From positions 62,001 through 126,000 of the forward strand of contig NZ_QFWW01000026.1 of the NCBI RefSeq assembly GCF_003265345.1: a stretch of DNA of 64,000 nt, written 5' to 3'. The position numbers and the translations under genes were made by a program. Positions 1 through 9,198 of the stretch are shown in pieces. How positions within the stretch are numbered: position 1 is the stretch's first letter; the number at the start of each line of letters is the position of its first letter. The notes under the pieces were generated by a model. It saw only the letters and a program-made list of their open reading frames with translations, did no database searches and was not told where the DNA came from. This DNA is from Lentzea terrae. GTDB taxonomy: Bacteria > Actinomycetota > Actinomycetes > Mycobacteriales > Pseudonocardiaceae.

Positions 1-165
1 GTTCTTCTCGGCGCACTTGTCGCCGGTGACGTCGCAGTAGATCGTCGGCTCGAGGCGGATGGTCTTGCCGTTCGCGTAGAACGTGACCTCGGGATCGTGC
101 TGCGGCAGCGCGCAGCCGGTCAGCACGAGGACGCTGGCGGCCAGTACAGAAGCAAGTCGACGCAC
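1..165 (-). CDS. DUF2771-like lipoprotein, N-terminal part only
   Basis: Partial gene cut by the window edge; 55 codons are visible. It starts with GTG at 165 and reads a short lipoprotein signal peptide ending in a lipobox (LTG-C, Cys at residue 18), followed by a segment with two cysteines (YCDVTGDKC). The start lies 10 bases after the stop of the MFS gene upstream, so the two are probably co-transcribed. The pattern of a lipid-anchored protein with an early EVTFYANGKT-type motif next to this MFS gene fits the DUF2771 family of actinobacteria. Function is unknown. Confidence 0.65.
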   Translation of the reverse strand, partial: MRRLASVLAASVLVLTGCALPQHDPEVTFYANGKTIRLEPTIYCDVTGDKCAEKN

Positions 166-175
166 GTCAGGCAGC

Positions 176-1678
176 CTACGGGGTGGCTGGAACGTGCCTG
201 CGGACGAGCCTGTGCAACGACGTGCCGTTGCGGTACAGCCAGGTCTGGGTGAGGCCGAGCGCCAGCAACCCGGCCAGCACCAGGAAGCCGACCCAGAACG
301 TGGGCGGCAGCAGCACACCCAGTGCGCCGCCGAAGACCCACGCGAGCTGCAGGATCGTCTCGGAGCGGCCGAACGCCGACGCGCGCGACTCCTCCGGCAG
401 GTCGTCCTGGATCACCGCGTCCAGGCTGATCTTGGCCAGCGACGACGCCGTGGCGCCCAGCAGGCCGACGATCGCCGCGGTGACCAGACCGGGCAGCGCG
501 GCGGCCACGATCGTCGCGGCGAGCGCGGTGCCGACGCAGGCGAGGATCACCTCGTCGGGCTTGCCGAAGTGCAGGCGCGCACCGATCGCGTTGCCGAGGA
601 AGCTGCCCGCACCGGCGGCGCCCGCGATCACGCCGAGCAGCAACAGTTGTTCGAACGCGTCGCCCTCGGTCTGCGCGCGTACGACGAAGGCGGCGAACAG
701 GGTCAGGAACCCGGTCAGCATGCGGATGGAACCGGTGCCCCACAACGCCACCACGATGTGCCGGGAAATGCGTTGCTTGGCGGGCCTGGGCGTGAGCGTC
801 GCGGGAACCTCGCCCTCGGTCACCTCGACCCACGCCGGGATGCGCATGCAGAAGATCGCGTTCACCAGGCACAGGGCGGCGGTGAACCACAACGCGCCCG
901 GCGAGCCGAAGAGCTTCGCGAAGCCTGCCGCGAACGCACCGAACACCGCACCTGCCGCGAGCCCGAAGACGGTCATGCGCGCGTTGGTCTTGGAGAGCGT
1001 GATCTCCGGCGGCAGCACCCGTGGCGTGATCGCGGACTTGAGCACGGTGAACGACTTGCTCAGCACCATGCTGCCCAGCGCGGCCGGGTACAGCAGCCAG
1101 TTGTCGAAGTTCAGCGCCATCACGATCGACAGCACGATCCGCAGCACGCACGAGGCGGCCAGGGCGAGCCGCCGGCCGCGTTGGATCTTGTCCAGCAACG
1201 GCCCGATCACCGGCGCGATCAACGCGAACGGCGCGACCGTGATCAGCAGGTAGAGCGCGACCTTGGACTTGGACTCCGCGGTCGCGGCACTGAAGAACAG
1301 CGTGTTCGCCAGCGCGACGGCCATCGCGGCATCGGCGGCGTAGTTCATCATCACCGCGTAGGTGACCGAAGACATGCCGGACTTCTTGGCGCCGTCGGCG
1401 TGGGCCGCGCGCCGGAACATCGCAACGGCTTGCTGCGAGATCTGCTTGCTGCGGAACCAGGCGACGCGCGTGACGGTGAGCTTCTTGGGCGGTTTCGGCG
1501 TCGGGGTCGTCTGCTGATCTTGATTCGGCAGCGGCCGGGTCTGCTGGGGGCGCTTCGGCGGAGGCTGGAAACCGTGCTCGGACGTGGTCTCGCGGCGCGG
1601 CCGCGGCTGGTACTCGTCGTCCTGCCACGGGTAGCGCTTCGGAGTCGGCTGGTCACTCCACCCGCGGTCGCCCGTCAC
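176..1678 (-). CDS. MFS transporter with long hydrophilic N-terminus
   Basis: A 500-residue protein starting with GTG at 1678. The first about 95 residues are hydrophilic and rich in Pro, Arg, Gln and Lys, likely cytoplasmic, and are followed by about ten to twelve hydrophobic helices typical of a major facilitator. The extended tail is unusual for plain MFS exporters but resembles the homologue I recall as Rv0876c of M. tuberculosis. It sits 19 bases after the glutaminyl cyclase gene and 10 bases before the DUF2771 lipoprotein gene, so the three likely form one transcript. Substrate cannot be told from sequence. Confidence 0.8.
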   Translation of the reverse strand: MTGDRGWSDQPTPKRYPWQDDEYQPRPRRETTSEHGFQPPPKRPQQTRPLPNQDQQTTPTPKPPKKLTVTRVAWFRSKQISQQAVAMFRRAAHADGAKKSGMSSVTYAVMMNYAADAAMAVALANTLFFSAATAESKSKVALYLLITVAPFALIAPVIGPLLDKIQRGRRLALAASCVLRIVLSIVMALNFDNWLLYPAALGSMVLSKSFTVLKSAITPRVLPPEITLSKTNARMTVFGLAAGAVFGAFAAGFAKLFGSPGALWFTAALCLVNAIFCMRIPAWVEVTEGEVPATLTPRPAKQRISRHIVVALWGTGSIRMLTGFLTLFAAFVVRAQTEGDAFEQLLLLGVIAGAAGAGSFLGNAIGARLHFGKPDEVILACVGTALAATIVAAALPGLVTAAIVGLLGATASSLAKISLDAVIQDDLPEESRASAFGRSETILQLAWVFGGALGVLLPPTFWVGFLVLAGLLALGLTQTWLYRNGTSLHRLVRRHVPATP

Positions 1679-1697
1679 ACCGTCAATCCTGCCCCAT

Positions 1698-2435
1698 TCA
1701 GTTGAAGCGCACTCGGAAGATGGTCGGCCAGTTCTTGCCTGTGACCATGAACTCGTTGGTTCCGGGGACGTGCGCGATGCCGTTCAGCACGTCCACGTTG
1801 CCGGAGGGCTTGAGCGACGACAGGTCGTAGGTGTTCATGACCTGACCGTTGGCGGGGTCGATGCGGACGATCTCGTCCGACTTCCAGACGTTCGCCCAGA
1901 CCTTGCCGGCGACGCACTCCAGTTCGTTGAGCTGGGTGAGCGGCTTGCCGTCGCGGGTGACCTGCACGCTGCCGGTCTCCTTGAACGACTTCGGGTCGCG
2001 GAACGCCAACTTCGCGCTGCCGTCGCTCATGATCAGGCGCTGGCCGTCGTCGCAGATGCCCCAGCCCTCGCCGTCGTAGCTCACCCGGCGGACCTCGTTC
2101 AGCGTCTTGCGGTCGCGTTCGATGGCCACGCCGTTGCGCCACGTGATCTGCCAGATGGTGTCGCCGACGACCGTGATGCCCTCGCCGAAGAAGTCCGGCG
2201 GCAGGTCGACCTTCTTCTGCACGTTGCCGCTCGACGGGTCGAGCGCGCGCATCGTCGACTGGCCCTCCAGACCCGTGCCCTCGTAGAGGACGCCGTCTAC
2301 CAGTTCCAACCCCTGGGTGAACGCCGACGTGTCGTGCGGGATCTTTTGCAGGACTTCTACCTGCGGTTTTGCTTCTTGCTGTGTCGAGCAGGCGGCCAGA
2401 GCCACCGCGAGGACCAGCCAGACGGGTGAGCGCAC
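1698..2435 (-). CDS. glutaminyl-peptide cyclotransferase, lipoprotein
   Basis: A 245-residue secreted enzyme of the plant/bacterial beta-propeller type (Glu_cyclase_2 family), which converts N-terminal glutamine of exported peptides to pyroglutamate. Family motifs are present: FTQGLE near the N-terminus, GEGITVVGD, WANVW and a closing GTNEFMVTGK-W. The GTG at 2435 is chosen because it places a signal peptide with lipobox LAA-C (Cys 16) directly at the N-terminus; a start at 2483 would add 16 hydrophilic residues and leave 10 bases to the divergent gene. The mature protein should be lipid-anchored outside the membrane. Confidence 0.82.
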   Translation of the reverse strand: MRSPVWLVLAVALAACSTQQEAKPQVEVLQKIPHDTSAFTQGLELVDGVLYEGTGLEGQSTMRALDPSSGNVQKKVDLPPDFFGEGITVVGDTIWQITWRNGVAIERDRKTLNEVRRVSYDGEGWGICDDGQRLIMSDGSAKLAFRDPKSFKETGSVQVTRDGKPLTQLNELECVAGKVWANVWKSDEIVRIDPANGQVMNTYDLSSLKPSGNVDVLNGIAHVPGTNEFMVTGKNWPTIFRVRFN

Positions 2436-2493
2436 CCCACGGAGGGTGGCACGAGTTTTCGTCCCGGCGAAGACCTGCGGCACAATTCACCAC

Positions 2494-3231
2494 GTGAACG
2501 CCACGCAACTGCTCGCCGACGCCGTTGACCTCGCCCGCGAAGCCGCGCAGGACGAAGCCGGGTTGGAACGCGTCGGCGCTCACGTGGGGGTGCTCGGCGA
2601 GGACGAGTACTCCGTCACGCACCTGTTCGAGGCCGAGCACGCCGGCTACCGCGGCTGGAACTGGGCCGTGACCGTCGCCTACGCGGGCGAGGGCACGCCG
2701 GTGTCGGTCAGCGAGGTCGTGCTGCTGCCCGGCCAGGACGCGCTGGTCGCGCCCGAGTGGGTGCCGTGGAGCCAGCGGGTCCGTGCCGGCGACCTGGGCG
2801 TCGGCGACCTGCTGCCGCCCCGCGAGAACGACCCGCGCCTGGTCGAGGCGTACGTGCAGTCCGACGACCCGGCGATCGAGGAGGTCGCGCTGGAGATCGG
2901 CCTCGGCCGTCAGCGCGTGCTGTCCCGCGAGGGCCGCCTGGACGCCGCCGACCGCTGGGTGTCCTCCGACTTCGGCCCGCGCTCCGACATGGCCCGCAGC
3001 GCCCCCGCGCACTGCGGCACGTGCGGCTTCTACACCCGCATCGCCGGTGCGTTCGGTGCCGCGTTCGGCATCTGCGCGAACGAGATCGCTCCCGCCGACG
3101 GCCACGTCGTGCACGTCGAGTACGGCTGCGGCGCGCACTCCCAGGTCGAGGTGGAGATGGGCTCGCTCGTGCCGGTCGCCGACCTGGTCTACGACGACGC
3201 GCAGCTGGAAGTTCTGGACGTTTCCGAGTGA
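2494..3231 (+). CDS. DUF3027 family protein
   Basis: A 245-residue soluble protein starting with GTG at 2494, divergent from the cyclotransferase gene with 58 bases between starts. The sequence is rich in acidic residues and contains a CGTC pair near residue 174, followed by further cysteines in GICANE and YGCGAHS, which together look like a structural zinc site. These features and the position match the DUF3027 family. The stop overlaps the start of the sacsin-like gene (GTGA), so the two are translationally coupled. Role unknown; coupling to an Hsp90-type ATPase hints at a client or cofactor relation. Confidence 0.75.
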   Translation: MNATQLLADAVDLAREAAQDEAGLERVGAHVGVLGEDEYSVTHLFEAEHAGYRGWNWAVTVAYAGEGTPVSVSEVVLLPGQDALVAPEWVPWSQRVRAGDLGVGDLLPPRENDPRLVEAYVQSDDPAIEEVALEIGLGRQRVLSREGRLDAADRWVSSDFGPRSDMARSAPAHCGTCGFYTRIAGAFGAAFGICANEIAPADGHVVHVEYGCGAHSQVEVEMGSLVPVADLVYDDAQLEVLDVSE

Positions 3232-6002
3232 CCGACCCGTTCGGGACCGAGGCCCTGCGCACCTCGGTCCTCGCCGCATGGCGTGGTTCGCCCACCCGCT
3301 TCCGCGAAGACGCGAACGCCGAGGAAGACCTCCGGCTCGGTGGCTACCGGGACCGCCTGCTCGTCGAGCTCGCTCAGAACGCGGCCGACGCGGCCGGTTC
3401 TACGCCGGGTGTGTTGAGGATCACTCTGGTCGATGGCGAGCTGCGTGCCGCCAACACCGGTGCTCCGCTGACCGCTGCCGGTGTCGCCGCGCTGGCTTCG
3501 CTGCGTGCCTCGGCCAAGGAGTCCGGCGTCGGGCAGTTCGGTGTCGGGTTCGCGGCCGTGCTGGCCGTGACCGACGCGCCGCGGGTCGTTTCGGTGTCGG
3601 GCGGCGTGGAGTTCTCCGCCTCTCGGACACGTGCCGAGGTGCCGGAGCTGGCCTCCGAGCGCGGCGGCGACGTGCCGGTGCTGCGTCTGGTCTGGCCGTG
3701 CGCGGAAGAGGTTCCCGAAGGCTTCACGACCGAGGTCCGGCTGCCGCTCAAGGTCGACCTGTCGCTCGACGACCTGGCCGCCGAGGTCCCCGACCTGCTC
3801 ATGGCGCTGCCCGGGTTGCGGCGCATCGAGCTCGGCTCCCAGTCCTGGGAACGCTTCGTCACCGCCGACGGCGTGGTCACCATCGGCTCGACCCGCTGGC
3901 TGCTCGAGCAGGCCACCGGTGAACTGCCCGGCGACCTCGTCCAGGGCGTCGAGCACCGTCCGGAGTGGACGGTCACGTGGGCGTACCCGCTCGACTCCGC
4001 GCTGGGCGAGGACGTGCTGCACGCGCCGACGCCGACCGACGAACGCCTGTCGTTGCCCGCTCGGTTGATCGCGACCCTGCCGGTCGAACCGTCGCGTCGC
4101 CGGGTGCTGCCGGGTCCGGCGGCGTGGTCGGTGCTGGACGCCGCCGCTGCTCTGTACCCGTCTCTGGTGGCGCGGGTGCCGGCCGTCGAACGCACCGCGC
4201 TGGTGCCGTTGCCGGGCTTCCCGCTGTCCGAAGTGGACGATCGGCTGCGCACGGCGGTGCTGCGCTCGTTGCGCGCCGCTTCCTGGCTGCCGCTCGCGTC
4301 CGGTGAGTGGATCGCTCCTGCTCGCGCACGCGTCCTTGACGTCGGCTCTGAGGAACTCGTCGAGCTCGTCGAGGACGCACTGCCCGGTCTGCTGGACGCC
4401 GAGCTGTCCGCGCCGGTGCACGCGAAGGCGTTGGCAGCGCTGGAAGTCCCGCGCGTCTCGACCGCCGAGGTGGTCGCCGCGCTGGCCGGTGTCGACGGCG
4501 ACCCCGGCTGGTGGCGCGACGTCTACGCGGCCTTCGAGCCGCTGGCCGAGGTCGACCCGGACGTCCGCGAGGCGCTGCAGTCGCTGCCCGTGCCGCTGGC
4601 CGACGGCCGCACGGTCACCGGCCCGCGCACTGTTCTGATCGCCGACGAACCGTTGCCCGGCCTGCGCGTCGTGCACCCGGACGCCGTGCATCCCTTGCTG
4701 GTCCGTCTCGGCGCCGTCGAGGCGGGCGCTTCCGAACTGCTGGCAGACCCGTCGCTGCGCGAGAACGTGGCGCGGTCGCTGGACGACGCCGAGGCCGGGC
4801 TCGACCCGGACGAGCTGATCGAGACCGTGCTGCGCCTGGTGGACCGAGCTGCTCTGCGCGCCGGCGAGGAGCCCTGGCTGGGTGCGCTGGCGCTGCCCGA
4901 CGCGTCCGGCGAGTGGCATCGTGCCGACGAGCTGCTGCTGCCCGACTCTGCTCTTGTCGGTGTCGTCGAGGCTGACGCGTTTCCGGTGCTGTCCAAGGAG
5001 ATCGCCGATACGTACCCGCGTGCCGCACTGGTCGCGGTGGGCGTGGTCGACACGTTCTCCGTAGTGATCGACGACGAGCCGTCGGGGCCGGACCACGACC
5101 TGCCGGACGAGTCCACGTGGTGGTCGTCCATGCCGGACGAGCCTCGCCGCGTGGTGGCTGTTCGCGACCTGGACCTGGTCGCCGACTGGCCCGCGGCGCT
5201 GCGGTTGCTGGCTTCGGATCCGGTCACCTGGCGCGCGGTCACCGAGCCCGACGGCTACACGGGCTGGTGGATCGCGCGGCACGCCTCGCTGGCCGGCAAG
5301 GCGCCGCGCGAGTACCGGCTTCCTGATGCCGCGCTGCTGGACGGGCTCTTCGACGCGGTGCCCGATCTCGAGCTGCCTGAACACGTTCTGCGTGCGGCCG
5401 GCGTTCGGTCCCGGTTGGAGATCTGGGACGACGACGATGCCGAGTTCGTGTTGGAGCGGCTGGGGGATGCTGACCGGGCCATCGCCGACGCGGTGGTGTT
5501 GCGGGCTTACGCGGCCTTGCCGGAAGGGGATTTTGCGCCGCCCGACCGGGTTCGCGTGCTCTCCGGTGAGGTAGTGGCTGCGGACTCCGTTGTGGTGCTC
5601 GACCATCCGTGGCTGCTCGGGGTGGTGCCTGCTGCTCGGGTGTTGCTGGCTGATGGGTCTGAGGAGCTGGCCGACCTGTTGGATCTGGCGCTGGCTTCTG
5701 AGGAGTTCGACGGGTCGCCTGACCATGTTGGTGAGGTTGTGTCCTGGCGGGACCTCGGGGCGGTTCGGATGGCTTGTGAGCTGCTCGAGGTCGCGCTGCC
5801 TGATGGGGTGGTCGTGGTGCACGACTCGCTGGTGGTTGATGGGCAGCGGGTTGAGTGGTGGATGGCTGATGGGGTGCCGCATGCCGCGGACACTCCAGAG
5901 GGGCTGGCTCGGGCGTTGGCTTGGGTGACTGAGCGGTGGGAGGACCGGCACACGTTCGCCGCCCTGATCACCGATCCGACGGCTGCAACTCTGCTGGGCT
6001 GA
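3228..6002 (+). CDS. sacsin-like Hsp90-type ATP-binding protein
   Basis: A 924-residue protein whose first about 250 residues form a GHKL (Hsp90/histidine-kinase type) ATPase. The N-box ELAQNAADAAG lies near residues 47-58 and binds Mg-ATP; the lid G-box GVGQFGVGFA lies near residues 101-110. This arrangement is that of the sacsin N-terminal repeat. The remaining about 650 residues are acidic, Leu/Val rich and match no motif I recognise. GTG start overlaps the DUF3027 stop. Codon choice changes in the last about 600 bases (more GAT, GTT, GGG and TTG). The 3-prime end overlaps the convergent MFS gene by 35 bases. A chaperone-like role is inferred only from the fold. Confidence 0.75.
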   Translation: MTDPFGTEALRTSVLAAWRGSPTRFREDANAEEDLRLGGYRDRLLVELAQNAADAAGSTPGVLRITLVDGELRAANTGAPLTAAGVAALASLRASAKESGVGQFGVGFAAVLAVTDAPRVVSVSGGVEFSASRTRAEVPELASERGGDVPVLRLVWPCAEEVPEGFTTEVRLPLKVDLSLDDLAAEVPDLLMALPGLRRIELGSQSWERFVTADGVVTIGSTRWLLEQATGELPGDLVQGVEHRPEWTVTWAYPLDSALGEDVLHAPTPTDERLSLPARLIATLPVEPSRRRVLPGPAAWSVLDAAAALYPSLVARVPAVERTALVPLPGFPLSEVDDRLRTAVLRSLRAASWLPLASGEWIAPARARVLDVGSEELVELVEDALPGLLDAELSAPVHAKALAALEVPRVSTAEVVAALAGVDGDPGWWRDVYAAFEPLAEVDPDVREALQSLPVPLADGRTVTGPRTVLIADEPLPGLRVVHPDAVHPLLVRLGAVEAGASELLADPSLRENVARSLDDAEAGLDPDELIETVLRLVDRAALRAGEEPWLGALALPDASGEWHRADELLLPDSALVGVVEADAFPVLSKEIADTYPRAALVAVGVVDTFSVVIDDEPSGPDHDLPDESTWWSSMPDEPRRVVAVRDLDLVADWPAALRLLASDPVTWRAVTEPDGYTGWWIARHASLAGKAPREYRLPDAALLDGLFDAVPDLELPEHVLRAAGVRSRLEIWDDDDAEFVLERLGDADRAIADAVVLRAYAALPEGDFAPPDRVRVLSGEVVAADSVVVLDHPWLLGVVPAARVLLADGSEELADLLDLALASEEFDGSPDHVGEVVSWRDLGAVRMACELLEVALPDGVVVVHDSLVVDGQRVEWWMADGVPHAADTPEGLARALAWVTERWEDRHTFAALITDPTAATLLG

Positions 6003-7278
6003 CCGGTTCCGCTGTTCGTCTGCGCAGGCGCGGCTTTCCGATGTCGCCGCGCCGCACCAGGATGATCCACGCGGTCACCGTCACCAGCACCGACACGACG
6101 CCGCCGACGATGATCGGCGCACGCCCGTTGATCTCCCCGAGCCAGCCCATCAACGGCCCGCCCACCGGGTTGCCGCCCAAGAAGACGAGCATGTAGACCC
6201 CCATGACCCGGCCGCGCATCTCCGGCTCGACCGCAAGCTGGATGGTCGCGTTGGCCGTGGTGTTGAAGGTCATCATCGCGACGCCCACCGGGATCATCAT
6301 CAGGCCGGTCAGCAGCATCGTCGGCATCAGCCCGGACACGATCTCCAGCAGTCCGAACACGACACCGGCCCCGATGAACACGCTCATCCGCGGCGTCTTC
6401 CGGCGAGCCGCCCACGTCGCGCCCGCGAAGGTGCCTACTGCGATCAGAGTGGAGAGCAGGCCGTAGGCATCGGCATCGCCGCCGAACACGTTGCGAGCCA
6501 TGATCGCCAGCGTCATGTAGAAGTTCATGCCGAACGTGGCGATGAAGAAGACGAGCAGCATCACGGTCAGCAGGTCGGGGCGGCCGCGGACGTAGCGCAG
6601 GCCGGAGAGCAGCTGGCCCTTTTCGCGCGGCACCGGGTCCGAGCGCAACAACTGGGAAGTGCGCATCAGCCAAATGCCAAGAACCACGCCCACGAAGCTG
6701 ATGGCGTTGGCCAGGAAGACCCAGCCCGTGCCGATGGCCACGATGGTCACGCCCGCGATGGCCGGGCCGACGATGCGGGCCAGGTTGAACATCATCGAGT
6801 TGATGGCGACGGCGTTGGTCAGCGACTCGCGGCCGACCATTTCCACGACGAAGGATTGGCGTACGGGCGTTTCCACGGCCGAGAAGCAGCCGAGCAGGAA
6901 GCAGAGCACGAAGACGTGCCAGAGCTCCACGACGCCGGTGACGTCCAGCAGGCCCAGCACCAGAGCGCAGATGCCCAGTGCGGATTCCAGCCACAGCAAC
7001 AACTTGCGCTTGTCCATGCGGTCGGCGAGCACGCCGCCCCACATGGAGAACAGCAGCACGGGCAAGAACTGCAGGGAGGCGGCGATGCCGAGCGCGACGG
7101 GGGAGTTGGTCAGTTCCAGGACCAGCCAGTCCTGGGCCACGCGCTGCATCCAGACGCCGACCAGCGAGATGATCTGGCCGGAGGCGTAGAGGCGGTAGTT
7201 GTATATGCCTAACGATCCGAACATGCGGGTAGGGCGAGGTGGCGAACTGTCCGTTCCACCACCCGCGTAACCCGCCAC
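5968..7278 (-). CDS. MFS transporter (EntS/MFS_3 type)
   Basis: A 436-residue, 12-helix exporter starting with GTG at 7278. It opens with the family signature NYRLYASGQIISLVGVWMQ, then GGVLADRMDKRKLL as the MFS A-motif loop between helices 2 and 3. MFS_3 members export siderophores or drugs; no substrate can be read here. The start is 4 bases after the MarR gene stop, so the regulator and pump are one transcript, a common arrangement for drug-responsive efflux. The end overlaps the sacsin-like gene tail to tail. Confidence 0.85.
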   Translation of the reverse strand: MAGYAGGGTDSSPPRPTRMFGSLGIYNYRLYASGQIISLVGVWMQRVAQDWLVLELTNSPVALGIAASLQFLPVLLFSMWGGVLADRMDKRKLLLWLESALGICALVLGLLDVTGVVELWHVFVLCFLLGCFSAVETPVRQSFVVEMVGRESLTNAVAINSMMFNLARIVGPAIAGVTIVAIGTGWVFLANAISFVGVVLGIWLMRTSQLLRSDPVPREKGQLLSGLRYVRGRPDLLTVMLLVFFIATFGMNFYMTLAIMARNVFGGDADAYGLLSTLIAVGTFAGATWAARRKTPRMSVFIGAGVVFGLLEIVSGLMPTMLLTGLMMIPVGVAMMTFNTTANATIQLAVEPEMRGRVMGVYMLVFLGGNPVGGPLMGWLGEINGRAPIIVGGVVSVLVTVTAWIILVRRGDIGKPRLRRRTAEPVSPAELQPSDR

Positions 7279-7282
7279 GTCG

Positions 7283-7726
7283 TTACTGCCCCGCCATCCT
7301 GTCGATGATCTCGGCGGCCTGGGAGAGCAACGCCCGTTCGTCCGGGTCCAGCTCTGCCAGCCGCTTGTCCAGCCACGCCTCGCGCGCGGTGATCTCGTCT
7401 TCCAGGTACGACAAGCCTTCGCCGGTCAGCTCGACGATGGCTTGACGGCCGTCGGTGGGGTGCGGGCTGCGCGTCGCGAAGCCGAACTCCTCCAGGGCTG
7501 CGATCACGCGCGTCATCGACGGCGGCTGCACGCCTTCCTTGGCCGCCAGTTCGCCTGGCGTGAGCGGTCCGCACTTGTGGAGAGTGGAGAGAGCGGAGAC
7601 CTGCGTCAGCGACACCGACGAGTTGGTGCGCTGCGCCCGCAGGCGACGGTTGAGGCGGACCACGGCAAGCCTGAGCTTGCTCGCCAGTCCGTGCTGTTCG
7701 GTCGCCACGTAGTTAGCATACCTCAC
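7283..7726 (-). CDS. MarR family transcriptional regulator
   Basis: A 147-residue winged-helix protein. Residues about 35-105 hold the MarR DNA-binding core: LTQVSALSTL, PGELAAKEGVQPPSMTRVIAALE as the recognition helix region, and the wing DGRQAIVELT. Start GTG at 7726 has AGGAAA eight bases upstream; a second GTG at 7708 is possible. It lies between the purine permease gene (22 bases upstream) and the MFS gene (4 bases downstream). It probably represses the MFS gene and possibly itself. Homologous in place to Rv0880 of M. tuberculosis, by recollection. Confidence 0.88.
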   Translation of the reverse strand: MRYANYVATEQHGLASKLRLAVVRLNRRLRAQRTNSSVSLTQVSALSTLHKCGPLTPGELAAKEGVQPPSMTRVIAALEEFGFATRSPHPTDGRQAIVELTGEGLSYLEDEITAREAWLDKRLAELDPDERALLSQAAEIIDRMAGQ

Positions 7727-7748
7727 GAAATAGTTTCCTGCCGAAAGA

Positions 7749-9182
7749 TCAGTTCAGCAGGCTCTGGATCGGTCCCAGTGCGAAGTAGACGACGAAAGCC
7801 GCGGCCACGACCCACATCAACGGGTGGACGCCGCGCGCTCGGCCGGTGAGAGCCCTGAGCAGCACGTAGCTCACGAAGCCCGCGCCGATGCCGTTCGCGA
7901 TCGAGTAGGTGAACGGCATGACGACGATGGTGAGGAACGCCGGGAGCGCCACGGTGAAGTCGCTGAAGTCGATCTCGCGGATCTGCATCATCATCAGTGC
8001 GCCGACGATCACCAGCGCGGGAGCGGCGGCCTCGATCGGGATGACCTGGTAGAGCGGCGTGAAGAACATCGCCAGCAGGAAGAGCACGCCGGTCACGACG
8101 TTCGCGAGGCCCGTGCGGGCGCCTTCGGCGATGCCGGACGCGGATTCGATGTAGACGGTGTTCGACGAGCTGGACGCGGCACCGCCGGCCACGGCGCCGA
8201 GGCCGTCCACGAAGAGCGCCTTGCTGACGTTCGGCAGCTGGCCGTCCTCGTCGATCAGGTCCCCTTCCTTGCCGAGACCGGTCATCGTGCCGACGGTGTC
8301 GAAGAAGTCGGTGAGCACGAGCGTGAAGACGATCAACGCGGCCGCGAGCGCGGGGAGCCTGGTCCACGCGCCGAACGACACGTCGCCCAGCAGCGACAGG
8401 TCCGGCACGTCGAACACCTTGTCCGGCAGGGCGGGGTAGCCGAGGTTCCAGCCCCTGGCGTTGGTGCCCGCCGACGGACCGGCCTTGACGATCGCCTCCA
8501 GCACGATCGCGAAGATCGCCGTGGCCACGATGCCGATCAGGATGGCGCCCTTGACCCTGCGCGCGAACAGCACGCCGGTGACCACGAGCCCGACCACGAA
8601 CACGAGCGTCGGCCAGCTGGCGATCGACCCGTTGATGCCGAGCCCGACCGGCACCGTGGTGTTGGCGGCGTCCGGCAACCGGCGCACGAACCCGGCGTCG
8701 ACCAGGCCGATGAACGTGATGAACAGACCGATGCCGACCGCGATCGCGGCTTTCAGCTCGTTCGGCACGGCGTTGAAGACGGCGGTCCGCACACCCGTGA
8801 CGACCAGGAGCAGCACGACCAGGCCGTTGACGAGGACGAGCCCCATCGCCTCTGGCCAGCTGACTTTCGCGGCCACGCTGACCGCCACGAACGAGTTGAT
8901 GCCGAGACCGGTCGCGAGCGCGAACGGGTAGTTCGCGATCAGTCCGAAGAGGATGGTCATGACGCCGGCCACCAGCGCGGTGACCGCGGCGACCTGGCCG
9001 ACCGGGAGGATGTTGCCCAGCACGTCCGGGTGCGCGCCCGGCCCCGTCGGCGCGAAGCTGCCGATGATCAGCGGGTTCAGCACCACGATGTAGGCCATCG
9101 TGAAGAAGGTCACGACGCCGCCGCGCAATTCGCGCGCCACGGTCGACCCGCGCTCCGAAATCTTGAAGAACCCGTCCAGCAT
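7749..9182 (-). CDS. NCS2 family purine permease (AzgA type)
   Basis: A 477-residue multi-pass protein importing purine bases, probably hypoxanthine, guanine or adenine, with protons. The N-terminal signature FFKISERGSTVARELRGG followed by FTMAYIVVLNP is characteristic of the AzgA branch; further markers are GLGINSFVAV and a loop SASGIAEGARTGLANV. ATG at 9182 is chosen because AGGAG lies six bases upstream. Its start is only 16 bases from the divergent DUF2530 start. Transcription probably continues into marR. Confidence 0.88.
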   Translation of the reverse strand: MLDGFFKISERGSTVARELRGGVVTFFTMAYIVVLNPLIIGSFAPTGPGAHPDVLGNILPVGQVAAVTALVAGVMTILFGLIANYPFALATGLGINSFVAVSVAAKVSWPEAMGLVLVNGLVVLLLVVTGVRTAVFNAVPNELKAAIAVGIGLFITFIGLVDAGFVRRLPDAANTTVPVGLGINGSIASWPTLVFVVGLVVTGVLFARRVKGAILIGIVATAIFAIVLEAIVKAGPSAGTNARGWNLGYPALPDKVFDVPDLSLLGDVSFGAWTRLPALAAALIVFTLVLTDFFDTVGTMTGLGKEGDLIDEDGQLPNVSKALFVDGLGAVAGGAASSSSNTVYIESASGIAEGARTGLANVVTGVLFLLAMFFTPLYQVIPIEAAAPALVIVGALMMMQIREIDFSDFTVALPAFLTIVVMPFTYSIANGIGAGFVSYVLLRALTGRARGVHPLMWVVAAAFVVYFALGPIQSLLN

Positions 9183-9198
9183 CTGGTCTCCTAACGAT

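Noticed and set aside
2436..2483. Longer N-terminus of the glutaminyl cyclase from 2483
   Set aside because: It would hide the lipoprotein signal peptide and nearly abut the divergent gene start.
3189..5951. 920-codon minus-strand open frame opposite the sacsin-like gene
   Set aside because: Composition is dominated by Arg, Gln, Gly and His and the opposite strand has GHKL motifs; shadow frame.
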